A stretch of DNA of 64,000 nucleotides from Lunularia cruciata (lineage: Eukaryota; Streptophyta; Marchantiopsida; Lunulariales; Lunulariaceae). The notes beneath the pieces are model-generated. The model searched no databases. It had not been told where the DNA came from and saw only the letters and a list, made by a program, of their open reading frames with translations. Every line of letters starts with the position of its first letter. The stretch's first letter is position 1. This document shows, piece by piece, positions 1 to 10,859 of the stretch. A program made the position numbers and the translations under genes. The stretch covers positions 58,112,841 through 58,176,840 of the forward strand of contig OX419762.1 in NCBI GenBank assembly GCA_948567375.1, written 5' to 3'.

Positions 1-383
1 TGTGAAGGAATCCTTGACTTAGTGGTTGGGTCAAGATAGGACCACATGCTTAGGGGAATATGCCCATGTGAATGGATATTCCTTTCTACTTTTTGACTTG
101 ACTTGACTTTTAGTCTAATAACTTGAGTTACTACGGTAATTAGTAACTTTGGTACGTAACTATTTCACAAGTATATAAACAAGGGGTGAGGAGGTACTCA
201 TCATCCTTTCATTTGCAACTATCTCTCTCTCATTGAGTTCTCTAGTGAGCAATGTCTTGAGTCTTGGAGTGTTAGCCTTGGAGGAGTATGATGGAGTTTG
301 GGTTCCTTGCCTTCTTAGTCCATGGTGTGCTACCATAATAGCCACCAGAGGTTCATCCTGAGTGAGAGACAAGCCGGCTCACA
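1..383 (+). repeat. 5' LTR of element A (right-hand part only)
   Basis: This stretch is the same as 7137-7519 without indels. The LTR ends in CTCACA at 383 and the primer site follows. About 310 bases of its left part lie upstream of the window. Confidence 0.93.
172..179 (+). promoter_or_regulatory. TATA box of the element A LTR
   Basis: TATATAAA in the 5' LTR, repeated at 7308-7315 in the 3' LTR. Its place about 200 bases before the LTR end fits an LTR promoter. Activity is inferred. Confidence 0.5.
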
Positions 384-387
384 TTTT

Positions 388-404
388 TGGTTCCGTTGCC
401 GGGA
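388..404 (+). other. Primer binding site of element A, tRNA-Asp-like
   Basis: TGGTTCCGTTGCCGGGA starts four bases after the LTR. The usual plant tRNA-Asp site reads TGGCGCCGTTGCCGGG, so only the CG at positions 4-5 differs (TT here). Confidence 0.75.
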
Positions 405-1316
405 CCTCTCTAGAAGGTAAGATAATGTTCCGCGTTCAATTCTACATTAGGCAGAAGGAGGCTATGAGAGCTCACTTGGAGGGAACATTAGGAGAGGAGA
501 GGGCTGAACTTATGTTAAAGAACCAAGATCCATTTGTTTACACTGTGGTTCATTATGATGTCTTTGAGGTGATTTTGTACATCTTGTACACATGAGAGGA
601 ATTGGAGAGATTGTGTGAGGTGGATTGCAGATTTTGGAGATCAAGGTGATTTTGGGCAAAATCTCAAGTTTAAGATCTGGACTTGAAATTTCTACACATG
701 ATAGCTTGGGTTATCTTTCAATTAGCACACTTAAAATTATTGTGAGAGCTACTATGCGCATTGGGCTAGAATTTTTGAAAGTTGATAGGATAAAGTGCTC
801 CCGCAACTGCATGCTCTCTGGAAAATTGTACAGAGTCTTCCATTTCTTCAATTTTTAGTGAATTGTCCTGAAACTTTCCAAGAAAATTCAGTGCATTGTA
901 TCCTACCTGCTGCCACAAAAATTAGAGAGAGATCGTTTTTGCGAAGGGAGTTATGAGTTTTTGAAGTGAGGGGGGTGGTTTTGAGACCAAATCTGACATA
1001 TGTGTGCTGAATAGAAAGGTGTCTAGGCCAAATGGCTTGATGAAAAGATCTGAAATTTTGCAAGGTGTGATGCACTGGAGTTTTGATTAAGTGTGAAAAA
1101 TTTTAGAGGACTTAGACATACTGGTTGGGAGATTTGAGTGACATTGTGAGGAAGTGTCAATTCTGCAGAGTGGAGATCTCATGCATGAGGAGTTTGAGAT
1201 CAACAAAAAGCATGTTTGAGTGTTTAGATTCATCTTGGGAACATGGAGGGTCATCAAGAGTGGAAATTGAGATTATGCAAGGTTCCCCAAGGGTTTGAGG
1301 TGACTGTAGGGGTGGA
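405..1316 (+). other. Element A leader, no gene recognised
   Basis: Untranslated leader between primer site and the zinc-knuckle reading frame. A 57-codon frame (425-595) shows no known motif. Nothing else was recognised. Confidence 0.5.
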
Positions 1317-1598
1317 TTGAGGAAAAGAGAGTTTACAATAGAATTTGAAGAGAGTGTTGAGAGGATCCAAAAACCTACACCACTTGGAAGAAAGAGTGAG
1401 TCTAAGTGCTTTCTATGTGGAGAGAAGGGACATAAGGCAAGTTCATGTCCATTGACCTTTGAGAGCAAGAGATTGAGGGAAAGGAGAGGCTTACTTGGCT
1501 TGGGTTTGCATGTTGGACCTTCTTCACCAAGATTGGGAGGGAGAAGATCTAAGACCAAGGAGTTGTGTGAGGTTTGTGGAGTTGAAGGACTTCCATAA
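1317..1598 (+). CDS. Leader reading frame with CCHC zinc knuckle (element A)
   Basis: A 93-codon frame upstream of gag holds a canonical CX2CX4HX4C knuckle (CFLCGEKGHKASSC, about residues 31-44). A second cysteine pair (CEVCG) stands near the end, and after the stop the frame continues with HEC, so a second knuckle may have been broken. The listed start is not an ATG, so the true N-terminus is unclear. CCHC knuckles bind nucleic acid, normally at the end of Gag. A knuckle in front of gag is unusual. It may be a captured host fragment, a leftover of an older gag, or an accessory protein. The region between it and gag (1599-1951) has short frames only. Confidence 0.4.
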   Translation: MRKREFTIEFEESVERIQKPTPLGRKSESKCFLCGEKGHKASSCPLTFESKRLRERRGLLGLGLHVGPSSPRLGGRRSKTKELCEVCGVEGLP

Positions 1599-1951
1599 AG
1601 ACATGAGTGTAGTGGAGTAAAAGCACTTTTGGAAACTTTGGTGAAGGATCTTGGAGAGAGTCTCAGTACAGCTACAGAAATACTACCACCTTCATCAGCT
1701 AGTTCTCAAGATTAGTGATGGAGATAATCTTTCAACTTATGGATAAACTATCCATGAGGGTTCGATTAATATGCACTCTAGGATTTGATGTTGCTATAGA
1801 AATCTTGGAGCAACCTGAACCTTTTGTGTTCCCTAGGGTGGATTATTCTCAAATGGTGTTAGTCATGTATATACTCTATTAGTTATAGAGTGAGAGAAAA
1901 GAAAAGAGAAAAAGAAAAATTGAGAAAAAATAAAGATAGTGAGAGGTTAAG

Positions 1952-3073
1952 ATGGGGAAACTTCCGGTTTTCATTGGCAAGGATGGAGAAGATGTGGAGG
2001 CCTTTGTGAGAGACTTCAAGAGAGCTTGCATAGGAAACAATGAGAGGAGGAAGAATGAGTGGGCCTCATTATTACCAGATTTCTTTGAGGATGCAGCACT
2101 TACATGGTATGAGTCAGAATACCAAAAGAGAGAGAGGGGAGATGGGGAAGAAGAGTCTTGGGAGACTTTGAATTCAACACTCATTGAGAACTTTCTTCCT
2201 GATGAGAGTTATGAGAGATTGATGAGTGAGGTTACATTTCTCAAGCAAGGAGATGGAGAGAAAGTGAGAGACTATGTGGAAAGAGTGGAAAAGTTAGAGT
2301 CCAGATTTTGCATAGTGTTGAGGAAGGGTGGGGATGATGTGGAGACTACAATGATTGGCATAGGGGCCATGCTCACCAAGAATTTTGTGGGAGGGTTGAG
2401 ACCACAAATTAGAAGCAAGGTGAGATATGAGAAACCTTCTTCCAAGGTTGAAGCTATCAAGATTGCAATTCGTATGGAGGAGAGTTTGGAAGGGGATGAG
2501 AGTGATTTGGTGGTGAAGGAGGTTGTGCATCCTCCTCAAGGCTACAAGTATGGTGGAACTTCTGATACTTTGGTGGCAAGGGTTTCACCACAAATAGTGG
2601 TTACTCTAGTTCTTGCATCTCCACCAAAAGATCCATTTCAAACCATCACAGAACAACTTGCGGATCTCAAGATCAATGTGGTGCAACTACGGGAGAAGAG
2701 AGAGGTGGATCAGAATGTAGGGAGAGGGCCTAGGAGTTATGGAAACTATCCATATAGAGGAGGCCAACCAACCAACAATTTCAATGATAGAAATTCTTTT
2801 GGTTGTGGAGGAAGAGGCCATATCCAAAGGAATTGCCCAAATTCCATTTACCATGGAGGAAGGGGTTATGAGGGAGCCAATAGAGGGAAAGAGGGAGGTA
2901 GTGAAACCCAAGTGGCTCCTAATCCCAACAAAGGTAAGGGGATAGCATCCATAGATGTGGTTGAGAGCAAGTATGAGAAGGGAGAGTGCTCAAACTCCAA
3001 GGGTCTTAATTTGGAGCTTTTGGCACAAGAGAAGAAGAGAGCTCGTTTTGCAGAGGATGTTCACTCTTCTTAA
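1952..3073 (+). CDS. gag: Gag polyprotein, element A
   Basis: This 373-residue protein builds the virus-like particle. The middle (residues about 20-190) is a Retrotrans_gag-type capsid domain with the pattern AALTWYESE and GEKVRDYVERVEKLE. Near residues 283-296 is a knuckle GCGGRGHIQRNC in which the first cysteine of CX2C is replaced by serine, so zinc binding is probably impaired. The start follows a purine-rich stretch and is the first ATG of the frame. The stop TAA at 3071-3073 lies in the same frame as pol. It may be a true gag-pol boundary or another nonsense change. Confidence 0.85.
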   Translation: MGKLPVFIGKDGEDVEAFVRDFKRACIGNNERRKNEWASLLPDFFEDAALTWYESEYQKRERGDGEEESWETLNSTLIENFLPDESYERLMSEVTFLKQGDGEKVRDYVERVEKLESRFCIVLRKGGDDVETTMIGIGAMLTKNFVGGLRPQIRSKVRYEKPSSKVEAIKIAIRMEESLEGDESDLVVKEVVHPPQGYKYGGTSDTLVARVSPQIVVTLVLASPPKDPFQTITEQLADLKINVVQLREKREVDQNVGRGPRSYGNYPYRGGQPTNNFNDRNSFGCGGRGHIQRNCPNSIYHGGRGYEGANRGKEGGSETQVAPNPNKGKGIASIDVVESKYEKGECSNSKGLNLELLAQEKKRARFAEDVHSS

Positions 3074-3100
3074 GGATTTACTTCAAGCAAGGATACTCCT

Positions 3101-4570
3101 ATGTCTACTAGGAGCACTCGCACCTCAACACCATCAACAACAAAGACTCCAAGGAAGAAGTTGGGGATGGAGGACTTCTTGATCTCAAAGCAACAATGGA
3201 ACTACAATGTGTTGGAGGATGTTGGTAGTCACAAGGCTAACATCACAGTGGGCCAATTGATCGCTTTGAACCCTACCTTGAGAAAGGAGCTTAGAGGTGG
3301 TTTGAGTTCTACAAGGAGCAAGAAGAAGAAGAAGGCAAAAGTTCCAATATCAATGGGGATGGTGGATGCCAAGCCAGCACCATGGGAGGCTTGTGAATAT
3401 GCCTCCAAGATTGATGTGAGAGTGAATGGTCACAACATCAAGGATGCATTGGTTGATGGAGGATCAACAGTGAATGCCATGTCAGAAAGGTTGATGAAGA
3501 AGTTGGGTATGATACTCTCAAGACCTTCAACATTTATGGTGAGCATGGCAAACAAACAACAAGTTCGACCAGTAGGAGTGATGGATAAGGTGGTAGTTTC
3601 AGTTATGGGAGTTCAAAATCTCATGACTTTCCAAGTCTTGAAGGATTCAAGCTATGACTTACTTCTTGGGAGGCCATGGTTGAGAGCAGCACGCACAACT
3701 GATCGATGGCACAAAGGGTACTTGAGGATTGGGCCATCAAACCATAGAGTCACAGTTCCTGTGACTAACACCACCAACACTTCACATTCAGATACACCAT
3801 CTTCTGATTATTGGGAATCAAATTCTGAAGAAGGAGCTTCAGGTGTGGACACAAGCATGGAGGAAGAGACTTCCACGGAGGAGGATGAATCTGAATCTGA
3901 TTCAGATGTGTATCCCTTGTGTGCTTTGGATTTTGCACCTAAGCCAGAGGTTTTGAAGGACCCAGACAAATCACCATTGACACTTGAGGAGGTAGAGAGA
4001 AGGTTAGCTACCCTCAAGTATGGCCCAAATGTTACCAAGGAGGAGAAGGTGAGATTTGAGGAGATTTTCTGCAAGTTCATCCATGTGTTTGCTTTTAGTT
4101 ACAAGGATTTGAAGGAAGTCACCTTGGAGGAGCACAAGATAGAGGTGGAGTCACATGCAAGACCAATCCGCCAAAAGCAACGTGGCATTAGCCCACCAAT
4201 ATCTTTGGTTGTGAAGGAGGAGATTGATAAGCTCAAGGAGGCTAGATTTATCTTTGAGGTGGAGAATTCAGAATGGGTGTCTCCAATTGTCATTGTGAAG
4301 AAAAAGAATGGCAAGCTTCGGGTATGTGTGGATTACAAGAAGCTTAATGCTGTTACCAAGAAGGACTACTACCCATTGCCATTCATTGATGAGATCTTGG
4401 AGGAGGTTGCAGGTCATGAGAGGTACAGTTTTGGAGATGGTTATAGTGGATACAACCAAATCAAGATTGCACCAGAGCATCAACAACTCACCACGTTCAC
4501 CACACCTTGGGGAACTTACGCTTTCAAGGTCATGCCTTTTGGGCTTTGCAATGCTCCAGCCACATTCTAA
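3101..4570 (+). pseudogene. pol: Pol part 1, element A: aspartic protease and N-terminal RT
   Basis: Residues about 110-205 form a retropepsin with the active-site sequence LVDGGSTVNAMS and the later LLGRPWL. An acidic linker follows (about 235-275). RT begins near residue 300, with WVSPIVIVKKKNG, RVCVDYKKLNA and MPFGLCNAPATF. One catalytic aspartate region reads YSFGDGYSGYNQ where the family normally has FSFLDGYSGYNQ, so a change sits next to the first catalytic aspartate. The frame ends at TAA 4568-4570, at a glutamine position of the family (CAA-to-TAA type), and continues in the same frame behind it. Confidence 0.88.
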
Positions 4571-4576
4571 CGGTTC

Positions 4577-5659
4577 ATGAACAAGGTATTTGAACCTTTC
4601 ATTGGGAAATTTATGAGAAACTTCATTGATGACTTTTGTGTCTATGGGAGCAAGGAGGAGCACTTTGAACACCTAATCAAAGTCTTGCAATGCTTGGATG
4701 AGGAAAATGCATCACTCAACCCAGAGAAGTGCATTTTTGGATGTGAAGAAGGTCTACTTTTGGGGCACATCATCTCCAAGGATGGAATAACAGTTGATCT
4801 TGAGAAGGTGAGGAAAATCTCAGACCTTCCATTCCCTTCAAGCTTGACAAAGTTATGCCAATTCTTGGGGATGGTTGGGCACTATAGGAGGTTCATCTTC
4901 TCATTTTCCAACAAGGCTTATGCATTGACCATCTACATGAAGAAGGGTGTAGATTACATGGTGATTTTGGAAGACAATGAGGCTCTCAAAGCTTTTGAGG
5001 AGCTCAAGCAATCCCTTGTTGTAGCTCCAATTCTTGCTAAACCTGATTGGAGTAAGCCTTTCATCCTCTACACTGATGCTTCTAATGTAGCTATAGGATG
5101 CACTCTTATTCAATTAGACCAAGATGGGCATGATCATCCAATAGCTTATGCTAGTAGGCAGATGGTTTCAGCAGAGAAGAACTACTCTGTCATGGAGAGA
5201 GAAGGGTTGGCAGTGATCTTTGGTCTCAAGAAGTTTAGACACTACTTGATTGGAGGGAAAGCCACAATTGTCACGGATCACAAGGCTTTGAAGTACATCT
5301 TCAACAAGCCTAATGTTGAAGGGAGACTAGCAAGGTGGATGATACTCTTGTCTGAGTATGACTACACAATTGATGATAGGCCAAGAAAGAAACATGCAAA
5401 TGCTGATTTGTTATCTAGAGCCTATGATCATGATGGAGATGAGCCAGTGGATGATTCCTTCTCGGATGAGGAGCTCATGACAATCTCAGTCACTCAAGAG
5501 ATTCCAATGGAGTACAAGGAGATTGTGGATTTTGTGACAAGAGGTAACTATCCAAAAGGGATGCATGCTAGGGAGAGGAAGGCCCTTGCAGCAAGATCTA
5601 GACCTTACACAATGGTGGAGGATATTCTTTTTCACCAAGGAGCAGATGGTCTACTTTGA
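4577..5659 (+). pseudogene. pol: Pol part 2, element A: RT palm and RNase H
   Basis: Continues the same frame. FIDDFCVYG is the RT catalytic box (YXDD class). Then come the thumb and connection (LGHIISKDG, FLGMVGHYRRFI). RNase H shows LYTDASNVAIG, the glutamate in REGLAVIFGL, TDHKAL and the late aspartate in NADLLSRA. All four expected acidic positions are present. The frame stops at TGA 5657-5659, which fits CGA-to-TGA at an arginine codon, and continues behind it. Confidence 0.9.
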
Positions 5660-5665
5660 AGAGCA

Positions 5666-6814
5666 GTGGGTAAGGAAGAGTCTATCCTACTCATAAAGGA
5701 GTTTCATGAAGGTTTAGTATGTGGAGGACACTTTGCAGGAAAGGTGACTGCTTTCAAGATTCTAGATGCAGGTTACCATTGGAGAGGGATTTTCAAGGAT
5801 TGTCTTGATTATTGTAAAACTTGTCATGTTTGTCAAGCTTTTGCTAGAAAATCTACATCCACTCCACCACTTAGATCAATTCCATTGCTAGGACCTTTTG
5901 AGAAGTGGAGAATTGATTTTGTAGGTCCTCTCAATAGAACCCCAAGGAACAATCGGTACATTGTGGTAGTTACTGATTACCTTACCAAGTGGGTTGAGAC
6001 TAGACCATTGAGGGACAAGAATGAAGATGAAGTGGGTAGATTTCTTTATGAACGTATTATCACTAGGTTTGGATGCCCTTTGGAGTTGGTTTCTGATAGA
6101 GGAGGAGAGTTTACAGGAAGCATTACTATAGCCATGCTACGACATTTCTCTATCACACATAGAGTAACTACATCCTATAAGCCAAATTCCAATGGCTTGG
6201 CAGAGAGAACCAATCAGACCTTGTGCATGATGTTGGCCAAAGATGCAAAAATGGAGGGGGCTAAACATCATTGGGACAAGAGGATTCATGCAGTTGTTTG
6301 GGAGTATAGGACAACCATGAAGACTTCCACCGGATATTCTCCATTTCAATTGGTATATGGTATTGAGTCTACCTTACCTATTCACTTTGATCTTCCTACC
6401 TTCCAAAGCATTCATAGGAGATTGAAGAAAGCACAAGGAGGTGATGTAGAGAAGTCAAGGAAAGATCAACTCATGGAGTTGGAAGAGGCAAGAGCAGTTG
6501 CTATGGTTTGAGTGGAGCAAGCCCAAAGGAAACAAAAGGAGAGCTATGACAAGGAGTAAGGCAAGAAGAAAGTGGAGACTTTCAAAGAAGGTGATTGGGT
6601 AATGTTGTTTGATTCCATTCAATTCAAGAGAGTGCAAAAGAAGTTTTTGCCTAAGTACTTTGGACCTTTCATAGTGGAGAAGGTGTGGGGCAATTACACC
6701 TATGATCTCAAGGAGTTGGGAGGAAGACATTTTGATAGGATTAACCATGATAAGTTGAAGATGTACCATAGAAGGAAGAGAGACCTTCACTTTGAGGACA
6801 AAGTGAAAACTTAG
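5666..6814 (+). pseudogene. pol: Pol part 3, element A: DDE integrase
   Basis: This domain inserts element DNA into the host genome. The zinc-binding HHCC region spans FHEGLVCGGHFAG to CKTCHVC. The catalytic triad is visible as IDFVGPL, LVSDRGGEF and the glutamate of GLAERTNQTL. In-frame stops are at 6509-6511 (TGA) and 6557-6559 (TAA). After them the C-terminal GDWVML to FGPFIVEKV region runs to 6814. No chromodomain or other targeting domain follows. Confidence 0.88.
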
Positions 6815-6826
6815 TCCGGGGGTAAA
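6811..6826 (+). other. Polypurine tract region of element A
   Basis: The purine-rich stretch around GTCCGGGGGTAAA lies directly before the TGTAAC start of the 3' LTR, where plus-strand synthesis would be primed. Confidence 0.6.
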
Positions 6827-7519
6827 TGTAACACCCATTTGTGCATGTGTGTGGTATTGTGATATTTAGCTTGGTATTACAAGTACTTAAGAGATATTAT
6901 TTATATAGAGATAAAGGATGGTTCTATATTAGTCATGGTTACCTAAAGTTAGTCATAGATAAGATAGAGGGGACCTTACTTTAGAGGAAGTAGAAAAGAT
7001 GAGCACCACTATTTTGGATTCTAGTGTGTTAGACTTGGTATTATTCCTAGGTGTTTGGCTTTGAGGAAAGAGTCGAGAACTCTTGGGCCCGCAAGCCTTT
7101 TTGTTTTGGATTCTTCTTTAGTCCAAGGATAGCCCATGTGAAGGAATCCTTGACTTAGTGGTTGGGTCAAGATAGGACCACATGCTTAGGGGAATATGCC
7201 CATGTGAATGGATATTCCTTTCTACTTTTTGACTTGACTTGACTTTTAGTCTAATAACTTGAGTTACTACGGTAATTAGTAACTTTGGTACGTAACTATT
7301 TCACAAGTATATAAACAAGGGGTGAGGAGGTACTCATCATCCTTTCATTTGCAACTATCTCTCTCTCATTGAGTTCTCTAGTGAGCAATGTCTTGAGTCT
7401 TGGAGTGTTAGCCTTGGAGGAGTATGATGGAGTTTGGGTTCCTTGCCTTCTTAGTCCATGGTGTGCTACCATAATAGCCACCAGAGGTTCATCCTGAGTG
7501 AGAGACAGGCCGGCTCACA
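6827..7519 (+). repeat. 3' LTR of element A
   Basis: A 693-bp LTR that starts TGTAACACCC and ends GGCTCACA. Its last 383 bases match the window start. Sequence of the B-minus terminal repeat follows at once. Confidence 0.93.
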
Positions 7520-7775
7520 GCTCTCTAGAGCTACACTTTGAAAGTATACCCTTGGACTTGAACTAGGTTTGAAACCCTAATAGTCCCACTGACAACACAC
7601 CCAACGGTGCAAATGGTGCAAAGTGACGATGGGCTCTACTATGGAGTCAGTACCCTAAACACAAGATCTGACCATCGGAAAGTAGTCTATGAGTGATTGT
7701 TAAAATACCTCTAACTACTATCACTACAACTCCAATGTCCGAGGAATGTAGATGCAACATTACAAATGGTGTCAT
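7520..7775 (-). repeat. Repeat A2 of B-minus (truncated by element A)
   Basis: Homologous to the beginning of 52865-53318 on the other strand. It is cut at 7519/7520 by the insertion of element A. Confidence 0.85.
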
Positions 7776-7884
7776 TAGTATCATGCATGTATATGTTGCT
7801 ACACAACATATATTGATGTCAACATCATACACCATAGACACATAAATCATACATGAGTCATACATAGACTCTAAAGTGCCACAA
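7776..7884 (-). repeat. Repeat B1 of B-minus
   Basis: Homologous to the 106-bp block at 52757-52862. It lies between a G-rich (minus strand) polypurine-like tract at about 7885-7900 and repeat A2, the same layout as in the plus copy. Confidence 0.8.
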
Positions 7885-8067
7885 TTGCTCCCCTAGCTGG
7901 CAGTTAGGTCCCTCTAACTCTAGATAGCCATCTACTCCAAGTATATGGTATACCCTATGATGGGCAAAGATCAAGAGGCCGGGTGCTATCGAGCCCCATT
8001 GTTAGTCACTTATCTACAATCTATACCATGTAAAGGATGAACTAACTATAAGTCAAGTACATCTAAG

Positions 8068-8385
8068 TCATAACCATTGTCCTTGAGGGCCCATTGTAAG
8101 GGGAGGAGTCATACATGCCATATGCCATCCTCTCAAACAACTATCACACACGAACATAATAGCAGCTCCACCAGAAGAGCCACATAACATACACCTCAAG
8201 CCTGCATGTACAAGTGCCAAGCTTGGGTCCATAGTACCATCAATGTTTGGGAGGTAGCATGGTGCATAATTGGGCACATGATCCTTCCAAACAACACAAT
8301 CACATCCTTCTAACACAAGTATTCCAAATGGCAAAACCTCATGCACTCTCGAGATAGTACAACCTGCCAAAACATCAAGTGTCAT
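8068..8385 (-). pseudogene. PHD finger at the C-terminus of pol (B-minus)
   Basis: The minus strand encodes CMLCG, CDSCLRGWHMAC and QGQWL, six zinc ligands of a C4HC3 PHD finger plus the invariant tryptophan. The final CPRC of the plus copy is lost because TGT became TGA. PHD fingers read histone H3 tails. The domain stands where chromoviruses carry a chromodomain, which argues for a targeting role (inference). Confidence 0.8.
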
Positions 8386-8568
8386 TGGTGTTGTTTGCTA
8401 TAGCTATACATAGTCACTTGGATGAAATCAACAGATTGAGGATCTAGAACCTCCTCTTCAAATAGTAGCATAACATAAGGTATCCCTATGCTGAGCAATT
8501 GCCAAGTTCTCAAAGGCCATTGGCATCACTCTCCAAAAGATCTCTGCCTATTGAGAACATGCAGTCAC

Positions 8569-9330
8569 CTATACATTTGGATCATCCAAGTCCAAGACTA
8601 CAATAGCATCTTGATGAATGGTTGTAGGTAAATTTGGATCTTGTTCATATAGTAGGAAGTAAGGAGAGAAGGATGCTAAGGAGGCTTGCCGGCTGAACCA
8701 ATAGCCCATGGCCAACCAATGTAATAGGAGATCCCAATCTCCCAAGTGGCCTCTTTGCAAACCATACTTTTGCAATACTCTCTTCACCGTCTGAACCACT
8801 CTCTTTGCTAAGCCATCTTCTTCAAGGTGATCTTGAGAGGTAGTACAATGATCAATCAAAGCCTTTTCACACAAGACTTGAAACTCCTCCAAGAACTATG
8901 TACCTTGATCAGTCAAAACCTCAACTGGTGCACCAAAATGACTAAGAACCTGATCCAAAAATGAATAAGTCGTCCCTTCATTGGACTTGTCAGGAAGTGC
9001 CACCAACTCAATCCACTTGGAGAAGTGCTCCACCATCACAAAAACATACCAATGATGTCTCATAGTCAACGGTGAAGGTCCAACAAAGTCCAAACTCCAA
9101 TGGTAATCCAATCCCATGATAGGTAATGGGTGTAATTGTAATGTAGGAGCATTGAATGATGCTCTATCTTGGTCATAAACCACACATCTGGCAACAAACT
9201 ATTGTACCTTGGTCTGCATACCATGCCACCAATAGTGACTCTGGTGTAAGCTATAGGTACATTTTACTCCAAAATGTCCTAGCTCCTCATGAGCATGACG
9301 GACCACAATTGGAGACCAATTGTGGTCTTT
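8569..9330 (-). pseudogene. pol: DDE integrase of B-minus
   Basis: Minus-strand frames at 9183-8896 and 8892-8569 match the plus-copy integrase. WSLDFVGPS and VLTDQGT carry the two aspartates. The glutamate region is DGLAKRVVQTVKR, where the expected AER glutamate is lysine, so this copy is catalytically dead. The zinc-binding part (about 9184-9330) is broken by stops. Confidence 0.85.
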
Positions 9331-10440
9331 GAGATGGAAGTGGTACTACTCACCCTCTACCATCCTCCCATACATGCAAAAGGTGTCTACTCTCCAATCT
9401 GAACCATTTGGCTTGCTAAAGATCACGATCTCTCTCCTTGGCCCCAATTGTGCTACCCACAACACCAATGCAAAGATAGTCCATCACTAAGACACCATCA
9501 TGAATGTCTCATTGAATAGTACCAATATCTTCACTCTCTAGATCTATGACCTCAATAACTCATTTTGTATGCGCCAAGAGAGATACCATCAAAGCCTCAA
9601 AAGATATACACAAAAGGCCAATGCATGCCAACCTAGCACCATCTCCTCATTTGGTAGGTCAAGGAATATGCGCAATAGCATCCACCTTGGTTTGTTGAAC
9701 ACCAAGTCCTCTAGGGTAGATAGTGTGACCCAAATACTCAATTTTCTTGTGGAAGAACTTGAGGATGCAATTTGAGTCCATGAGATCTCAACCTCTCAAA
9801 CACCTCCAACAATTGTCTCTCATGCTCCTCCACAGTAGTGCTATAAACCAAAATTTCATCAATATAGCACCGAGCAAAATCTTATCCAACTAAGATCCTA
9901 TCCATGACCCTCTGGAACTCAGCAAGAGCGTTCTTCATCCAAATGGTAAGAACCTCCACTAATATAAAAAATCCTTGGTGTGAGGATCAATAGCCCAAAA
10001 TGTTGTCTTGGACTTATCCTCCTCCTTGATTAGCAACTGATGATATCTTGCTCAAAGATCCAAAGTACTGAAGACCTTTGCATGCCCAATTGCATCAAAG
10101 ATCTCCTTCGCTGTAGGCATGACATACCAATCATCCTTAGTCTGTTGGTTGATAGGATGGTAACCTCTACACATCTACCTATTTGTGTAGTTGCCATAAA
10201 TATCCTTCTTGGCTGGCATCATTGTCGCTGATGCATACTCTCCATGTGAATCTCCACCAAACTAGCCTCAAAAAGGTCACTACTCCGGCTCAGAATCAAT
10301 GCTTGCTCCATGTCACTCTATTGATAGGGACGTCGGAAAACTGGTGTATCATTAGTCAGCTCAATCCATATACCAGGTCCTTTTTAAGAACCCAAACCCT
10401 TCATACTGAAGGCAAAACAACTCATGTAGCTCCTTAAGAA
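9331..10440 (-). pseudogene. pol: RT of B-minus, RNase H deleted
   Basis: Homology to the plus-copy pol resumes at about 9540-9640 (linker after RNase H) and jumps near 9655 to the RT connection (plus 50390). About 600 bp holding RNase H are missing. The RT palm and fingers lie at about 9660-10440 and are full of stops. The FR and YIDD regions can be followed only by comparison with the plus copy. Confidence 0.8.
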
Positions 10441-10859
10441 CTTCCAAACTCTCCATTTTTCCTTTCTTGTAAGCTTGGGTCCAAGATCTAGCTCCCAAGT
10501 ATCCTCTATAACTATCATAGGAATGGAAGATGTACTGATTGGCTACTACAATAGACCCTTGGAAGTAGTAGTATCATGCTTCCAACCACTAGAGATCCCA
10601 ACCTTAGTGTGAAAAACTCCTTCTGATCTGGTTGCAAGCTCCATATGTCCTCTAACAACATCCCAAGTAGACCAAAGGTGTAATCCAAGTAGCCCACGCT
10701 CACCTGGATGGACTCCAAGTAGACCAGTCTCCCTAGTAGCCACTAGTTGTGTCCCAAGAATACCCTGTCCACTCAGTCCATCATCCCCAGCATGTGCCCT
10801 ACATCATCTCGATAGGCACAGGGCTCACAAGTGTCCAAGTGGTGATGCCTATCAAGCAC

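Larger units (their letters stand above)
1..7519 (+). mobile_element. Element A: Ty3/gypsy LTR retrotransposon, nearly complete
   Basis: The element has LTR, tRNA-Asp-like primer site, leader, gag, then protease, RT, RNase H and integrase in one frame, then polypurine tract and LTR. The protease-RT-RNase H-integrase order identifies Ty3/gypsy. No chromodomain follows the integrase. With the tRNA-Asp-type primer site this points to the non-chromovirus Athila/Tat side of the family (inference). The left part of the 5' LTR lies outside the window. Positions 1-383 match 7137-7519 at a constant offset with one difference noticed, so the insertion is young. It is inserted in the terminal repeat of B-minus, whose sequence starts right after 7519. 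Confidence 0.93.

Noticed and set aside
160-372. Reverse-strand frame in the element A LTR, repeated at 7296-7481
   Set aside because: It appears twice because the LTR is duplicated. No domain, and it overlaps the LTR promoter and end.
7520-7530. Target duplication of element A
   Set aside because: The left flank lies outside the window, so no duplication can be shown.
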